A stretch of DNA of 64,000 nucleotides from Pseudopyrenochaeta lycopersici (lineage: Eukaryota; Ascomycota; Dothideomycetes; Pleosporales; Pseudopyrenochaetaceae): NCBI GenBank assembly GCA_003313425.1, contig NHZP01000028.1, positions 124,001 through 188,000 of the forward strand, written 5' to 3'. The position numbers and the translations under genes are program-made. The notes beneath the pieces are model-generated. The model did not search any database, was not told where the DNA came from, and worked only from the letters and a program-made list of their open reading frames with translations. Below are positions 31,632 through 42,430 of this stretch, in pieces; the first letter of the stretch is position 1, and the number at the start of each line of letters is the position of its first letter.

Positions 31632-32500
31632 TTGTCCGAAGATATGGCCAGCGCCTCCGACAAATCACACTCCGTGGCAACTCGGTTCGAACAAGGAGAA
31701 AAAAACACAGAAAAACAGCTGGCTACAATGCAAGAGAGTATCGTAGAGTCTTTGAAGCGCGAGCTGCAGCCTATACGAAAATCGCTGCAGGATCTCCATC
31801 TGCGTCAACGGTGATTATGCCACTGCCCATCTCACAAGCATATACTAAGAAGTACAGGCAAAACAAGTCTCTCGCAGCAGAGCGAGATGTATTGCTTGTC
31901 GAGCTTATGAAGATGCTCATGTCATTATGCGAATCTAAGACTCAAAAGGGGGAGTCACCTCAAGCGGTATGTTGTTACGTGGGCTAAACCAGGACCTTCG
32001 CTGATGCGTATTTGCAGCCAGATTCAGATAATGCGAGAATCGAAGATCTGCCAACTGAGCTTCAGGATCGTCAAAGCATGTTACCATCGACGGAAGAGCA
32101 AAGTCAAGATGATCATGAGGGATCACATAAACACAGTCCCATTCACGCATCTACTACCAGTGAGACGGAGGAGGAACTAGAGATCTACGAGCCAGGAGAG
32201 GTACTCCCAGGCCACATTGACGACGATGTGGCTCAGGATAATCCTGGATCAGGAACCAAGTACCAAGAAAAGCCCGCTGACCATACCGCAGCTACTGACA
32301 CATCAGAGCTAGATGGATGTACAGGAAATTATGCACGATGCCATGTAAATGCTGCATGGGACGTGCATCTTGCGAATCGTGAACCATGTGACAAGCCAGC
32401 GTTGAAGTGGGTTGGACATCAGTTGCATGATCAAAGGGTCTCGGGTGATGTAGACACTCCGAAGAAGAAGCGGCGGAGGACAGACAACATCGTTCGCTAA
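31632..32500 (+). CDS. Hypothetical coiled-coil protein with C-terminal NLS, at least two introns
   Basis: A first exon candidate (31632 onward) encodes a short amphipathic helix (EKQLATMQESIVESLKREL). An exon of about 31850-31966 continues the helix (KKYRQNKSLAAERDVLLVEL). A clear 51-bp intron at 31967-32017 (GTATGT, CTAAAC, TTGCAG) joins it to the last exon, which is acidic and ends in a basic cluster (PKKKRRR) typical of a nuclear localisation signal. The junction between the first and second exons could not be fixed: the obvious donor at 31811 does not give a matching phase with the nearby acceptors. No family is recognised. The gene reads toward the LINE fragment and MITE that follow it. 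Confidence 0.5.
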
Positions 32501-32684
32501 GCGAACGCCGTGGCTTGGGTGTCGGGTTGGATTGTTGAATAGAACATGAGCAGATCGCAGGCAACAGAATACTCTGTGTACATTGTTTCGGATTATGAGT
32601 GTTATGGTTCTCAGCATGATGGCGTGACTTCTATGATGCAGTGTTGCTTCTGCGATTTGACTCAGAGAATCGTTTCGCAGTAAT

Positions 32685-32735
32685 ACACACACACACAATT
32701 TATTAACGCCCGGCGGCCAAGCCGAAAGGGCTACT
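32685..32735 (-). mobile_element. 5'-truncated Tad-like LINE, last ~50 bp only
   Basis: In minus orientation the sequence contains a short palindromic G+C-rich block (CGGCTTGGCCGCCGGGCG), then TTAATAAATT and a (GT)n tail. The same 3' end, with tail, closes the larger LINE fragment at 45387-46368. A bare 3' end with a simple-repeat tail is the usual result of 5' truncation during LINE insertion. Confidence 0.7.
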
Positions 32736-32752
32736 AGCGCTCAGCAGGAATA

Positions 32753-33000
32753 CAGTCGCTTGCGAAATCGCCTTCACCTTTTGTGCACACGAAGATTCTT
32801 GACCCTTGCGGCCCCACGATGTCCTTGCTGTTTTTTAGCCAATCATGTTCCTGTAAGGCGATTCTGCGGAGTTCGAGCGGGTTCCGCTGTCAAAGACTGA
32901 AGGCAGATGATTGGCCACACAACAGCAGGGAGTCCTAGTGTGGTGGGGGCCAAGAATCTTTGAGTGCGCAAAAAGTTGAAGGCGGTTTCGCAAGCGACTG
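32753..33000 (-). mobile_element. MITE with long terminal inverted repeats, TA duplication (copy 1)
   Basis: This 248-bp palindromic element has ends CAGTCGCTTGCGAAA and TTTCGCAAGCGACTG and terminal repeats of about 55 bp. It is flanked by TA on both sides (32751-32752, 33001-33002). It has no coding capacity. TA duplications and CAGT ends fit a non-autonomous Tc1/mariner-pogo relative. It matches 46369-46612 along its whole length in the opposite orientation, with scattered differences. Confidence 0.88.
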
Positions 33001-33059
33001 TATAGAAGTGGAGCGACTGCATTACAACGAAGCGAGTGTAGTAGCGGATACAGAAAAAG

Positions 33060-34142
33060 ATGCCACCACAGAAGACCAAGAAGAAGAAACCAAGGACTGC
33101 CCTGCAGCCCGGATATTTCCCTTTTCCCTCGTTGCCGACCTCCCTCAAATTTCCCGACACCGCCAAAGCCAATGACACGACCGAATCGCGACAACACGCA
33201 CGAACACCAACGCGCACGCCGAACAACGCCACCACCTTTATCCCCATCGCAACTCAGTTCGCCACCATCTCCTCCAGAGAGCTTTCCTTCCACGATTGGC
33301 CTCATACAAATCTCCCACCTCAGCAACTGGTCCGCCTCGGGTTCTATCACAATCCCTGCGATGAAGGACACGACAACGTCCGCTGTTTCGCCTGCGGAGA
33401 AGAGGTGCTATCATGGGATCCTGTTGGACCCTACACCGAAGAGGAATTACTTGAACAGCACGAGAAGGGCTGCCTGTGGGCAGACATGCGCCGCGATGCG
33501 CGACTCTGCACAGAGAGCTCTGTTCAACAGACCCCGGCCGTCACAGCCGCGTCATCGACCTTAACGAACTCTCTACTACAAACGAACATTCTCCTGGACG
33601 CGCAGCCGCCGATTAGAGAGCAAAGCCCTGAGCTTCCGACACGCGAACCAACCGCTCCTCCTCAAACCCCGCCCCCAACACCCCCCATATCACCTCCCAC
33701 ATCGCCGAAGACCACTAAGCCGACATACGCCTCAGTCCTCAAGACCCCCCTAAGAGCTGACTGGAATCAGACTGCTCCTAAATCGTCAACACCTACTCCA
33801 CAGTCACCAATCTCACCATGGTCAACGAGAACGCCAACAACTAGGCCACACCGCAATGCACCGACGCCGACCCTCACTATAGAAGACCTACACAACCGCT
33901 TCCACAACAAGCCCTCGCCGTTCAAGCCGAACCGATTCAACATACAACACATAGATATGCCACACTATTACCTAGCCACGAAAGCGACGAACTCATTAGC
34001 AAATTTTTTGCTCTCAGCGCTCCCAGCGTTCACTAGATTCCTATCAGACATACAAGGAGGACAATGTAGTAGTTATTCACCGAATTCGGAAGCTAGAAGA
34101 TATAATTCAAGTCCACGATATACACCGAGAGAATGGCTATAA
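33060..34142 (+). CDS. Single-BIR-domain protein
   Basis: This 360-aa frame starts at an ATG 58 bp after the MITE. A basic N-terminus (QKTKKKKPR) precedes one BIR domain at about residues 73-140, with SFHDWPHTNL, LVRLGFYHNPCDEGHDNV and the zinc ligands C109, C112, H134 and C138. BIR domains bind peptides and occur in inhibitor-of-apoptosis and Bir1/survivin chromosomal-passenger proteins; fungal Bir1 normally has two BIRs and a much longer tail. Here a Pro/Thr/Ser-rich linker is followed by a helical C-terminal block (LANFLLSALPAFTRFL). At 34053 a one-base shift opens a more protein-like frame (KEDNVVVIHRIRKLEDII) ending at 34176, so the annotated C-terminus may be wrong through an indel or a missed splice. 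No caspase-type partner is visible nearby; function is unknown. Confidence 0.8.
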   Translation: MPPQKTKKKKPRTALQPGYFPFPSLPTSLKFPDTAKANDTTESRQHARTPTRTPNNATTFIPIATQFATISSRELSFHDWPHTNLPPQQLVRLGFYHNPCDEGHDNVRCFACGEEVLSWDPVGPYTEEELLEQHEKGCLWADMRRDARLCTESSVQQTPAVTAASSTLTNSLLQTNILLDAQPPIREQSPELPTREPTAPPQTPPPTPPISPPTSPKTTKPTYASVLKTPLRADWNQTAPKSSTPTPQSPISPWSTRTPTTRPHRNAPTPTLTIEDLHNRFHNKPSPFKPNRFNIQHIDMPHYYLATKATNSLANFLLSALPAFTRFLSDIQGGQCSSYSPNSEARRYNSSPRYTPREWL

Positions 34143-34176
34143 AGAATATAAGAGCCAGGTGAGAGAGCGGATATAG

Positions 34177-35014
34177 GTTGGAAAGAGAGTATTCAACAAA
34201 GGAACTGCACCAAAGTCAAGATGGAACCTTAATAGCAGAGGAACCGCCACAGGCCCTAACGAGGCAAAAACTTCGTGCATGTAATAGTTTACATTCACAA
34301 TATTGTAGATAAAGGATAGATCTTAGTAGTGGTAGCCTGCATATCCCACGGGAGAGGTCAGGGTAAATGAAACAAGAAGAAGAAGAAGACTGTATAGAAG
34401 TGAGCCACGACCTTTTCTCCCGTTCACTGCTTGCGAAGCAACATGCATGATGAGAACCTGATCGCAGAGTCAATACATCTCTCGTGACGGAGCCTGATAA
34501 GTGTTGTGTTCACATCTTACGAGACTAGTATGGTCTGACTGAAACCGCTTCAAAAGTGTGCTGCAATGTGGTTATCAAGCTTTTGCTTCCATATCACTCA
34601 CTTGACTTGACGTAGTCTCAAATCATCAGCCTTAACCGCACCTGCTTAGCATCTTTCTCAAGCCACTTCGTTTCCTCTTACAGTCGTTAGCGAAATCGGC
34701 TTCACCTTTGCAGGCAGCAACGTCACTTGTAGCGAATCTGCCAGCAAGGGAGCTCAGCCCCATCGCCTTCCGTAAGTAGTCAAGCGCTAACTGTCAGCAT
34801 CATGATCAGTGACGCATGCAAGGGTTAAATCCTGATTACTGGTCAGCGACCGACGCAGCAAGGCCCCACTCTTACTGGCAGGCTAGCCCCCGTCAAAGTT
34901 TGCTGCTTGCAAAGGTGAAGCCAGCAACATGGCAGCAAGCAATTCCCACGCAAAGTTTGCCAGATCGTAAGGATCACCTTCTACTCCTACTCACCCCAAC
35001 CAACGTTACACACC
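34177..35014. other. Intergenic with a degenerate MITE-like inverted repeat
   Basis: This stretch contains an AAG-rich microsatellite near 34372-34390 and the inverted repeat described at 34681-34940. No gene is seen. Confidence 0.5.
34681..34940. repeat. Degenerate relative of the TA-flanked MITE
   Basis: The left end is TA followed by CAGTCGTTAGCGAAATCGGC, close to the MITE terminal repeat. GGCTTCACCTTTGCAGGCAG (34699-34718) is repeated inverted at 34903-34922 with one mismatch. The right terminus has decayed and no second TA can be assigned. Confidence 0.55.
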
Positions 35015-35878
35015 ATGACCGGATCTAGCAGTCCACAGAAGCGTCAGAAGCATACCTCTCAAGGCTTCACCCACTGTCAGCGACAAGCTGATCGTATCCA
35101 CCACAAACCCACTGTGTCCCCCTCTAGGACCGCGGTAGCGCTAGGCAAGTTGGGCGCAACACCGACAACATCATCCAATACGACGCGCACCGCATCCAAA
35201 AGAGTGTTGCCTTACGCCCCACGGAACGAGGACGGCGACCAGAGCAGGATACACAGCTACCTGCGCTCCTGTGGCGCCATGTATCTCTTGGAGAACATAC
35301 CAAGAGCAGAACAAGTACATTTTGTCCAGCAAGACTTGCTCTCTCATGCTCAGCCGAAGAAGCTGCTCATCGGCCACCATGCACAAAAAGGCGACGACAT
35401 CTTTGCATACCTGGTGCCAACGAGTGCCTTCCACAAAGTAGAGTTCTACATCGAGGACGCGCAGGGCTGCGCCAAAATCCATACAAGTACTGAAATGGTT
35501 GCGAACCATCGTATCCTCCATCCTTTCAATAGGACGTACCCACGGGACCCCCGAACCATCACTCAAGCCGATAGCGCTCGACTTGCACTGGTGGTGAAAT
35601 GGTACTTCGTCTCTGCTGGGATAGTGCAGGCGTGTTTTCCTGAAGAAAGAAAGACTTTCGGCAAGCGCTTCTGCGCCGCGCTGCGGTATATCGCGAGCGA
35701 GTCGGAACCTGCTTCAGATCGGCCGTCGCACACAGGATTCATGCAGCAACTACCTCCCAATCATACTGGGCGGGATCAGAGTGCAACAGGCATACACATC
35801 GATGAGAGCGACATTCAGTCGTCTCTTCTCCACATGTATTCTCCGGCATCACCCTGTCAGATACAAGGAGAAGCTTAG
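35015..35878 (+). CDS. Hypothetical protein
   Basis: This 287-aa frame starts at an ATG in a favourable context (CACCATGAC). The first 70 residues are Ser/Thr/Arg-rich and probably disordered. Residues 80-220 look folded, with alternating hydrophobic strands and helices (IHSYLRSCGAMYLLENI, DIFAYLVPTSAFHKVEFYI, LALVVKWYFVSAGIVQACF). No signal peptide or membrane segment is evident. I do not recognise the family; it resembles lineage-specific fungal proteins of unknown function. Confidence 0.55.
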   Translation: MTGSSSPQKRQKHTSQGFTHCQRQADRIHHKPTVSPSRTAVALGKLGATPTTSSNTTRTASKRVLPYAPRNEDGDQSRIHSYLRSCGAMYLLENIPRAEQVHFVQQDLLSHAQPKKLLIGHHAQKGDDIFAYLVPTSAFHKVEFYIEDAQGCAKIHTSTEMVANHRILHPFNRTYPRDPRTITQADSARLALVVKWYFVSAGIVQACFPEERKTFGKRFCAALRYIASESEPASDRPSHTGFMQQLPPNHTGRDQSATGIHIDESDIQSSLLHMYSPASPCQIQGEA

Positions 35879-36288
35879 ATGTACTGCATAGGACAGAGCT
35901 ATCAATAGTAAGACCGATAACTACTTCTGTCTGTGGGACGTCCGGAAGCAGAGGAGATACTGTAGAGAAAAGCGAGCTTTTTTTGGGGCAGGTAGAATAA
36001 TGACTCTGTTCGAGGGGCAAGTTTTCGCCTTTCCAGCATTATTACACTGCTCGCATATGCTGAATATGTAATCCGTGCCCAGATTGTTCGGAAGGCTTTG
36101 ATGATGGAGTCTTCGAACGCTTATTAGAGCCCCACAACAATGAACATGACTGTTTGCCAAGATCATACTGGCCACCCAAGTTACTGTCGAAGTCTATATA
36201 AGCGGGCATGATTGACAAATGAGCCTATTTGAGACGGGTGTGTGAGTCAGTCAGCCTCACGGGACAACTCCAGCTTTGAGACTACCCA
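35879..36288. other. Intergenic, no gene seen
   Basis: No supported feature is present. Confidence 0.45.
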
Positions 36289-36809
36289 ATGCCTTACGAA
36301 CGTGGACCAAAATCGACGCCGAAATGGAGGCAAGCGGCGGCTACATTAGCCTACCGTGCGTGGCCTGAATCAACGCACCAGGCCACAACACCGCTCGGCG
36401 AACGAATGGAAACTGCCGACGATGAATGTATCTTCAGCTTCGATGAGGAGCTTGCACAGCAACAATACTATAACGTCTGGAGAGCCTCCATCGCCCCTTC
36501 CAACGACTTTCATATACCCTTTCTAGGTGGTTCTGGATCGACTAGGGTGACTGAAGGACACTGGATCACCCACGCTCACTCGAAGTCACTTGGAGCATCA
36601 CAGAAGATGTCAAATGGGAGGAAAGGGCTCATCATGAATCCATCTCTTCATCATTCTTGAAGCACCAAATATCAGCGAGGGGATTGATGGATCGAGGTCA
36701 CCTCTTGGTTCTATACAATCATTTACTGGAACAACAAGTGTCAATCCCATCTCAAGCTGCTCAGATGGAGATGTCTCTGCTTGGTGCATCGAACGTGCTC
36801 TCGAGCTAG
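36289..36809 (+). CDS. Hypothetical protein, model uncertain
   Basis: The ATG at 36289 opens a 123-codon frame to 36660. A second frame, offset by one base, is open from the same region to a stop at 36807-36809 and reads like protein (LMDRGHLLVLYNHLLEQQV). A short intron near 36545-36590 (a GTGACTG donor is available) or a frameshift could join them. The N-terminal part includes MEMTADDECIFSFDEEL-like acidic sequence. No family is recognised and the model is weak. Confidence 0.3.
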
Positions 36810-38980
36810 AAAGATGTCAAGCTTGGGCTCTCCCTTTCAGCCACAATGATTCGTTCGAGCAGATATATAGATTTGAATACATGCATGTACACTCAACATT
36901 TTTGCAGTTAAGGTTAAATCTGTGTACCTGGAATCGGCCTTCATAAGATATTTCACGTAACCCACCTATGGTTGTTGGACTGAACTCACTGTAAATTGGT
37001 CAAAGTGGTGAACTGATGATTTCCTTGAAGCGAATTCGGGGGGGTTAACCCGCGAGACATTCGTTTGCTTGCTCCCACGAAGCATAAGCTGGCAATTGAA
37101 CGCTTGATGATCGTTGTAATACTGTATCCTTTATTGACCTCATTCGAGCTTCAGTGACAACGATCAATGGCAGAGGCATTAGGAGCATTGGATGATGGAG
37201 CACTCGTCGCCGTCTGTTTATGCTGCATATGCAGTCTCATACTTGAGGAAGACGCAGCGGACTGCTCTCATTTCGAAGCAGACCCCTATCATCATAAAAC
37301 CTCTACGTCTATCAGTCCCACATATCACGCCATTTCTCGTCCATCAATGTAAGCAGATAGCTGGGATTAGGGTAAAGATAATCATCTTCAGCTCTCCGCC
37401 AATGCCATTCGGCGGCGCATGCGGCTCATTGGTTATGCTGCTGATCTGGAGAACGTCCAATTAACGCCTGCCTATACGAGACTTATTAGCATGTTTCGCC
37501 CCGTGAAATAATAAGTCAGTCAGCCCGCTGGTGTACTGCATCAACCATCTTCGCAACTCGCGTACCATGGCCATATTCATTTCTCTTTCCATTGTACTTG
37601 GTAGGATGCCGTCCTGATCAGTTCCACACATTTGTAACAGTGTCCAGTATCTGTGCTTCTCGAAAGCCTGAAATGTCATACCAGCTTGCAGTCTGTTGTG
37701 ATCTAATACAAGCCGCTCTTGACAGAGGACTGACTGCCACTAGGATCACGCCAGAGACCTTCACGAACTCTAACGTAATGAATCATCTGATTGGGTGGTA
37801 TCTGCACATGGGGAAGTTTCTTTTAGAATGTGTGAAACTATCGATCGAAGGTTTCGGGGCATGGAAAGTACCATCGGAGGGAGTGAGGCAAACGGGTCCA
37901 AATGAACGTGTCAGATAAGAGGCATAAAAACTGAAGTACACGAATACTGCATCGTGGACGGTATCACCTATGTATCACCGATGTATCAGGTCTGTGTTTA
38001 AAAAGGAGAGAGAACAGAACCAACGAACATAACAACCAACACCATCACGAAACGACAGAAAAATAAATAAATAAAAGAACTTGACTCCCATCAATTCTCA
38101 TCCATTCTGACCAAAAGATTCATTAAATTCTGACAGAACGCTAAGAGCCCTTTTCTGTACACCGCTGAAAGACGAGGCTTTGTCGATCAGCACAAGATTT
38201 TGTATTTCAGGAAAGCCGGACTATCGATGATGGAAACAAGAAAATAATTTGCTTAGCGACTATGGATGTGGGGAGGATTTGCAAAATACGCTGCAACGCT
38301 GAACAAAGAGGTTGTATTCCTTTTTACCTTTGAGGCCAACATCGTTGTTGCATGGGTCTGCTTAGGGCCGCGACTCTACAATCGATGAGTAATAATTTTT
38401 TTTAAAGACAGTTCACAGACCCAGCACCTGTCCTGCTACTTTAGTCACTGGGGCCGCGGAAGCGCTCCTGCGGTGGAAAAGAGCAATTTGCTACACTCGC
38501 ACACAGCTTGAGGCTGATGCTTGCTTTGCTTTCAATGCATGATACACCACACCTAGCTGTCTGATGATTGCTCTACTACCCAGTGCGCCGATGCATGCGA
38601 AGATTGGCTGATCGAATTCTGCTGACAACATTTACCTCTCCCGCTCTCTTCGCGCAGGGTGCATGACTAAGCACTTGATGTTCAATTAACCATCGTCGCA
38701 TGTGATACACGCGCCATGAATACGCTGGTTCGAAGTCATATGCTTCCTACTGCGCCATATGCTCATGCGGGTTCGCACATGGCTTCTACATGCTTTTACT
38801 CTGGTCTTTCACAAGCACTTCAACTTATTGCAGCTGCACGTATTTTTATAGGCTTTATGTATATAGCAGTGCCCATCAATGAGAGAGCTCCTCGCCAGAT
38901 TTGCGCTGCTTAACTAGTCTGCTGCAAACCAACATCTTCATTCATTGCTACCTTACGGTCCCCTACGACAACAACTGGGC
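36810..38980. other. 2.2-kb gene-poor stretch
   Basis: Frames up to about 108 codons occur but none has family resemblance or a coherent start. No inverted or tandem repeats were recognised. Confidence 0.45.
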
Positions 38981-39613
38981 ATGGCGGCTCCAGACGCCAC
39001 TTTATCAAAGGATCCAGTCCAACGGCTCTACCTCCTTTCCCTCCCAGCAGAGCTGAGAAATCAGATCTGGAAGCACACACTAGGTCGTACGGTGTTCGAA
39101 GTGTACTGCTGGCCCAGCTACGATACTAGGAAGATGGCAAGCAGGATCCTCAATCGACAGAAGAACTTCCTGAGCCTTCTCCGAACATGCCATCAAATAT
39201 ATAGCGAAGCAAGACTGTTCCCGTTCAAGTCTAATGCTTTTCGCATCAAGAGCGAGGATGGAATCCCTGCGTTTCTGAACAGATTCGAGGCACCAGAGCG
39301 AGAAGCAATTGCCGAGTTGCACTTGGTTACCCTGGGTGCAGCGCACATGGTGGAGGGCTTGAGCTACTTTCCAAAGACCATGCCGGATCTCCTGGCTCTT
39401 CAAAGACTTCCTGGGCTCAGGAGACTATGCATTGAGGTTCGAATGAAGTCAGGCTGTCGGTGCTGCAGGCTTGGCCACTGCAACAGTTGGAGTCTGGACA
39501 TAGGGCTCGTCGAGAAGAATCTGAGGGAACATGTAGCAAAAGAGAACCCGCGTGTGGAGGTTGTGTTTAGGCGCTCGTTTTTTGCATCACTCGCTGCATC
39601 GCAAGTACTTTGA
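38981..39613 (+). CDS. F-box-like LPxELR (2EXR/DUF7730-type) protein
   Basis: This is a 210-aa protein from the ATG at 38981; the frame is open further upstream only from a TTG. The N-terminal motif LYLLSLPAELRNQIWKHTL is the LPxELR-I-W pattern of the large fungal family of F-box-like/2EXR proteins. LLRTCHQIYSEARLFPFKSN (family motif 'CHQIYxEA') follows, then a helical region and CRCCRLGHC near the end. These proteins are very common in Pezizomycotina genomes and their roles are largely unknown; a link to ubiquitin ligase adaptors is only suggested by the F-box-like motif. It is convergent with a second protein of the same general type (39998-40840). Confidence 0.75.
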   Translation: MAAPDATLSKDPVQRLYLLSLPAELRNQIWKHTLGRTVFEVYCWPSYDTRKMASRILNRQKNFLSLLRTCHQIYSEARLFPFKSNAFRIKSEDGIPAFLNRFEAPEREAIAELHLVTLGAAHMVEGLSYFPKTMPDLLALQRLPGLRRLCIEVRMKSGCRCCRLGHCNSWSLDIGLVEKNLREHVAKENPRVEVVFRRSFFASLAASQVL

Positions 39614-39997
39614 CCATGGCCTGTGGTACGGCCTGTAGCACCCTCATCTTTAAGCCCTGTAGTTTGCGTCGCAATAACCCTCGCGTTGGTTCTACACTAC
39701 GTCACAAGCTGTGATGCGGGTTTGACAATTGGTATACCATGTGCCCAGCACTCAGCCTGTTCTATATCTCAGTACAACACACAGGATCCGGTGACGGGAA
39801 AGGGTAATGTGACAAGCTATTCGTGGATTTAACAAACTGAGAAGATCTGGGAGACTAGGTGTGATTCTTGGCGTGGCAATCTACCATAGCACAGGATGCC
39901 TTTGCAACATTCTTCTATCTTGTGCAATCTTGATGCACACTTATAAAGTTGTTGCAGGTGCCACAGGGCAGCTCAGGTTTCTGTCATTCCGATGCAG
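39614..39997. other. Convergent intergenic region
   Basis: 384 bp lie between two convergent LPxELR-type genes; no feature was recognised. Confidence 0.45.
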
Positions 39998-40840
39998 TCA
40001 TATACCGTTCCTGAACCAGCCTTGCGCTAGATCTATCCATAAAGAGCTATCTCCTTCTTGGAGCATATGCGCCTGTCTACATGCCCTGAGCAAGACCGTT
40101 TTATCGAGCTGCGCTTCGCAAGGGAAAAGTCGAAGGTTTTCAGGCACTTTATCTGAAGGGAGAAGCGATTCTAACACCCTCATTTCAGGGTCTGACAGCA
40201 TCGCCACGTCCCGCATTATGCGATCAAATGCCTCTTTCTTGCGCAGAATAACAGCAGAGTAGGATATACCGAAAAGTACAAATCCAGGGTCAGCCTGAGA
40301 CCAAAGCGGATTGTGCAGTCTGATCGACGCGGTCGGATACAACTTGCAGAAGTCGATCAGCGACAAAGGATATCTGGTGTCTGCAGGTGCTCGAGAGCAG
40401 GGCTGATAGCTGCAAATAGAGGCCTTCAAATACCGTGCGTATTCCCGATTCTTCAACTCATTTAGGACTTGCCGACAGCGCTGCCCCGCGGGAATTCCGT
40501 GGTAGTCCTCGAAGAAGATGGTATTGTATTGAAACTCCAATCCATGGGCTTCCTTGTAAAGCAAGTGGCTGACATATTGGATTTGGTTGAAGCACGGACG
40601 ATCGCTTGTGCTTCCGACTGGGGAGTAGCAAGCGGAGACGATATAGTGAAAAAGTCTCGACATAGCACACGTCCCTTTGCTTTTTGCATGTGAATCCGCG
40701 TGGTTTGCCGGACGTTCGCAGATGCGGCCGACTCCATTCTCGTCTGTCTTTAAGGTGAGGCCATGAGGCGCTATAAGAACGTAAGCGTAGATGTGATCTC
40801 GCAGCTCCCTTGGCAGCCTTTCCAATGGTGAAGCAGTCAT
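39998..40840 (-). CDS. F-box-like LPxELR protein
   Basis: This is a 280-aa protein from an ATG with no introns. It starts with MTASPLERLPRELRDHIYAY, the LPxELRdxIY motif of fungal F-box-like proteins. QYVSHLLYKEAHGLEFQYNT corresponds to the second conserved block (family pattern 'xxxLYxEAxxxxxxxN'). The C-terminal half is helical and variable. It shares the family pattern with the convergent 38981-39613 gene but the two are too different to be a recent tandem duplicate. Confidence 0.75.
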   Translation of the reverse strand: MTASPLERLPRELRDHIYAYVLIAPHGLTLKTDENGVGRICERPANHADSHAKSKGTCAMSRLFHYIVSACYSPVGSTSDRPCFNQIQYVSHLLYKEAHGLEFQYNTIFFEDYHGIPAGQRCRQVLNELKNREYARYLKASICSYQPCSRAPADTRYPLSLIDFCKLYPTASIRLHNPLWSQADPGFVLFGISYSAVILRKKEAFDRIMRDVAMLSDPEMRVLESLLPSDKVPENLRLFPCEAQLDKTVLLRACRQAHMLQEGDSSLWIDLAQGWFRNGI

Positions 40841-42266
40841 TCCGCGGGCATCATCGGCCTACTCCAGCCAGTCGTCGGGATGTCTAATGTCCATGCGCCC
40901 TACTTTATGACTTGCCGCAGTTCTCACTGTAGTGCTGGCATTTTTCGCTCTTGATAACGTAGATGCTCGTAGATGCTGATAGTGAGACGATCAACCTGAT
41001 ACAAGAAATGAGCGATCAAGCTGCGAATTGTCTTACAGTTTATGTGAGGAACTCATCATGATTTATTGGCTCTCCTGGTCCTGTGAGATTCTTGGCCTAG
41101 AGTTCTCCTTGGAGCCACCTTGTCCGAAGACGAACGTTTGGCCAGGGTAGCGTCCCAATTCGAGTCGCATGTGTTCAAAAGCCTGCCAAATTCAAAGCGC
41201 GTATCCTACCGCTCGCATCATACGCTCGCATAGATCGTATAATGGACTGACGCTCCGCACAAGCACTGAGTTCAATGTAGGTAGTGATACAACAAGCATC
41301 GTGGAGCCGCTCAAGCATACATGGTCGCAGGATAGGTTCTAGAGTGTCCGTAATTTCATTCCATTCCGTCTTCCTTCACACGAATTGAGCTTACCCAAGA
41401 ACGTGTTCGTGACTATTGAAGCATTACGAACGTCTGTCGTGACAGTCTAGACCGTACTCACAGAGATCCGAATAAACGATCAGGCCTGGGATGAAGGTTG
41501 TGGACTGCGGCACAGCCATGGCTTCAGTCCTAGATGCTGATCTGATCTCGCTTTACCATGCGTACAAAGTCTCTCCCACTTTGGCTTACTTCGCACAGTT
41601 GTCGTGTCATAAGTCAGCCGTGTAACGGGCAAAGCGGGAATGCCAAGTGCAGTCAAGGTGATCCACAGACATCTGACGCATCACTTCCAGACCTAAATAA
41701 GTCAGATGAACAGCAGCATACTGCGTCGTTGACTTGACATCTAGGGGCAATGCTGCAAAGATTCACATATCACATGATGGCATGATGATTGAAGACATCT
41801 CTAGAGCGATGAATTGCCTACAGATAAGCAGCTAAGGATTTCAGGAATAGGTGGCAGCGAGGAAAGATAACGACGCCAGCCAAGTCATCTGGATCCGGAC
41901 TTACTTGCCCCTTTTGCGCCCACCGTAGCGCTATCAGATATAGGCTGATGTGAGAGACAAAGCTGAGACGTACTATGTGGATCTCACTCAGAGCCAGGAG
42001 GGATTAAACTTCCCCTGCAGGGATACAACCATGCGGACTGTGGGCGTGGTGTGAGGCACGATCGACTTGGTGGGTGGCTATGTTATCGACTAGGCATGAT
42101 CGAGTTGCCAAGATGGTGAAGAAAGCCTGAGGAGAGGCTTTTGGGAGGCATCTGCTGTGGCGAAGGGACAAGTTTGCTGACGTCAATCATTCTGCTGCCT
42201 GTTAACATCGCCCGGAATTGTGGTCCCGTTGTTTGAGTGAGGCGACCAAGGGGCCTTGCGCAGTCC
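40841..42266. other. Intergenic, no gene seen
   Basis: About 1.4 kb upstream of the deoxyribosyltransferase-like gene. No convincing frames or repeats were recognised. Confidence 0.45.
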
Positions 42267-42272
42267 TATAAA
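42267..42272 (+). promoter_or_regulatory. TATA box candidate
   Basis: TATAAA lies 159 bp upstream of the ATG at 42431, with no other TATA box noted nearby. Confidence 0.4.
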
Positions 42273-42430
42273 GAGCCTCGACAACAGTCCTATACAGTAC
42301 CATCCAAACTCTTTGCTTGCTTGGAAAGCTCCTAACTTTCATCTTGTCTCAAGGATCGCACCGTACTTTGTACCGGACCCGTCGTCTCCGCCCGCAACAA
42401 CTTGCCGGCCCTACTGCAACGGACAACACG

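Noticed and set aside
32835..33371. 178-codon minus-strand frame
   Set aside because: It runs through the palindromic MITE and antisense to the BIR gene; no independent support.
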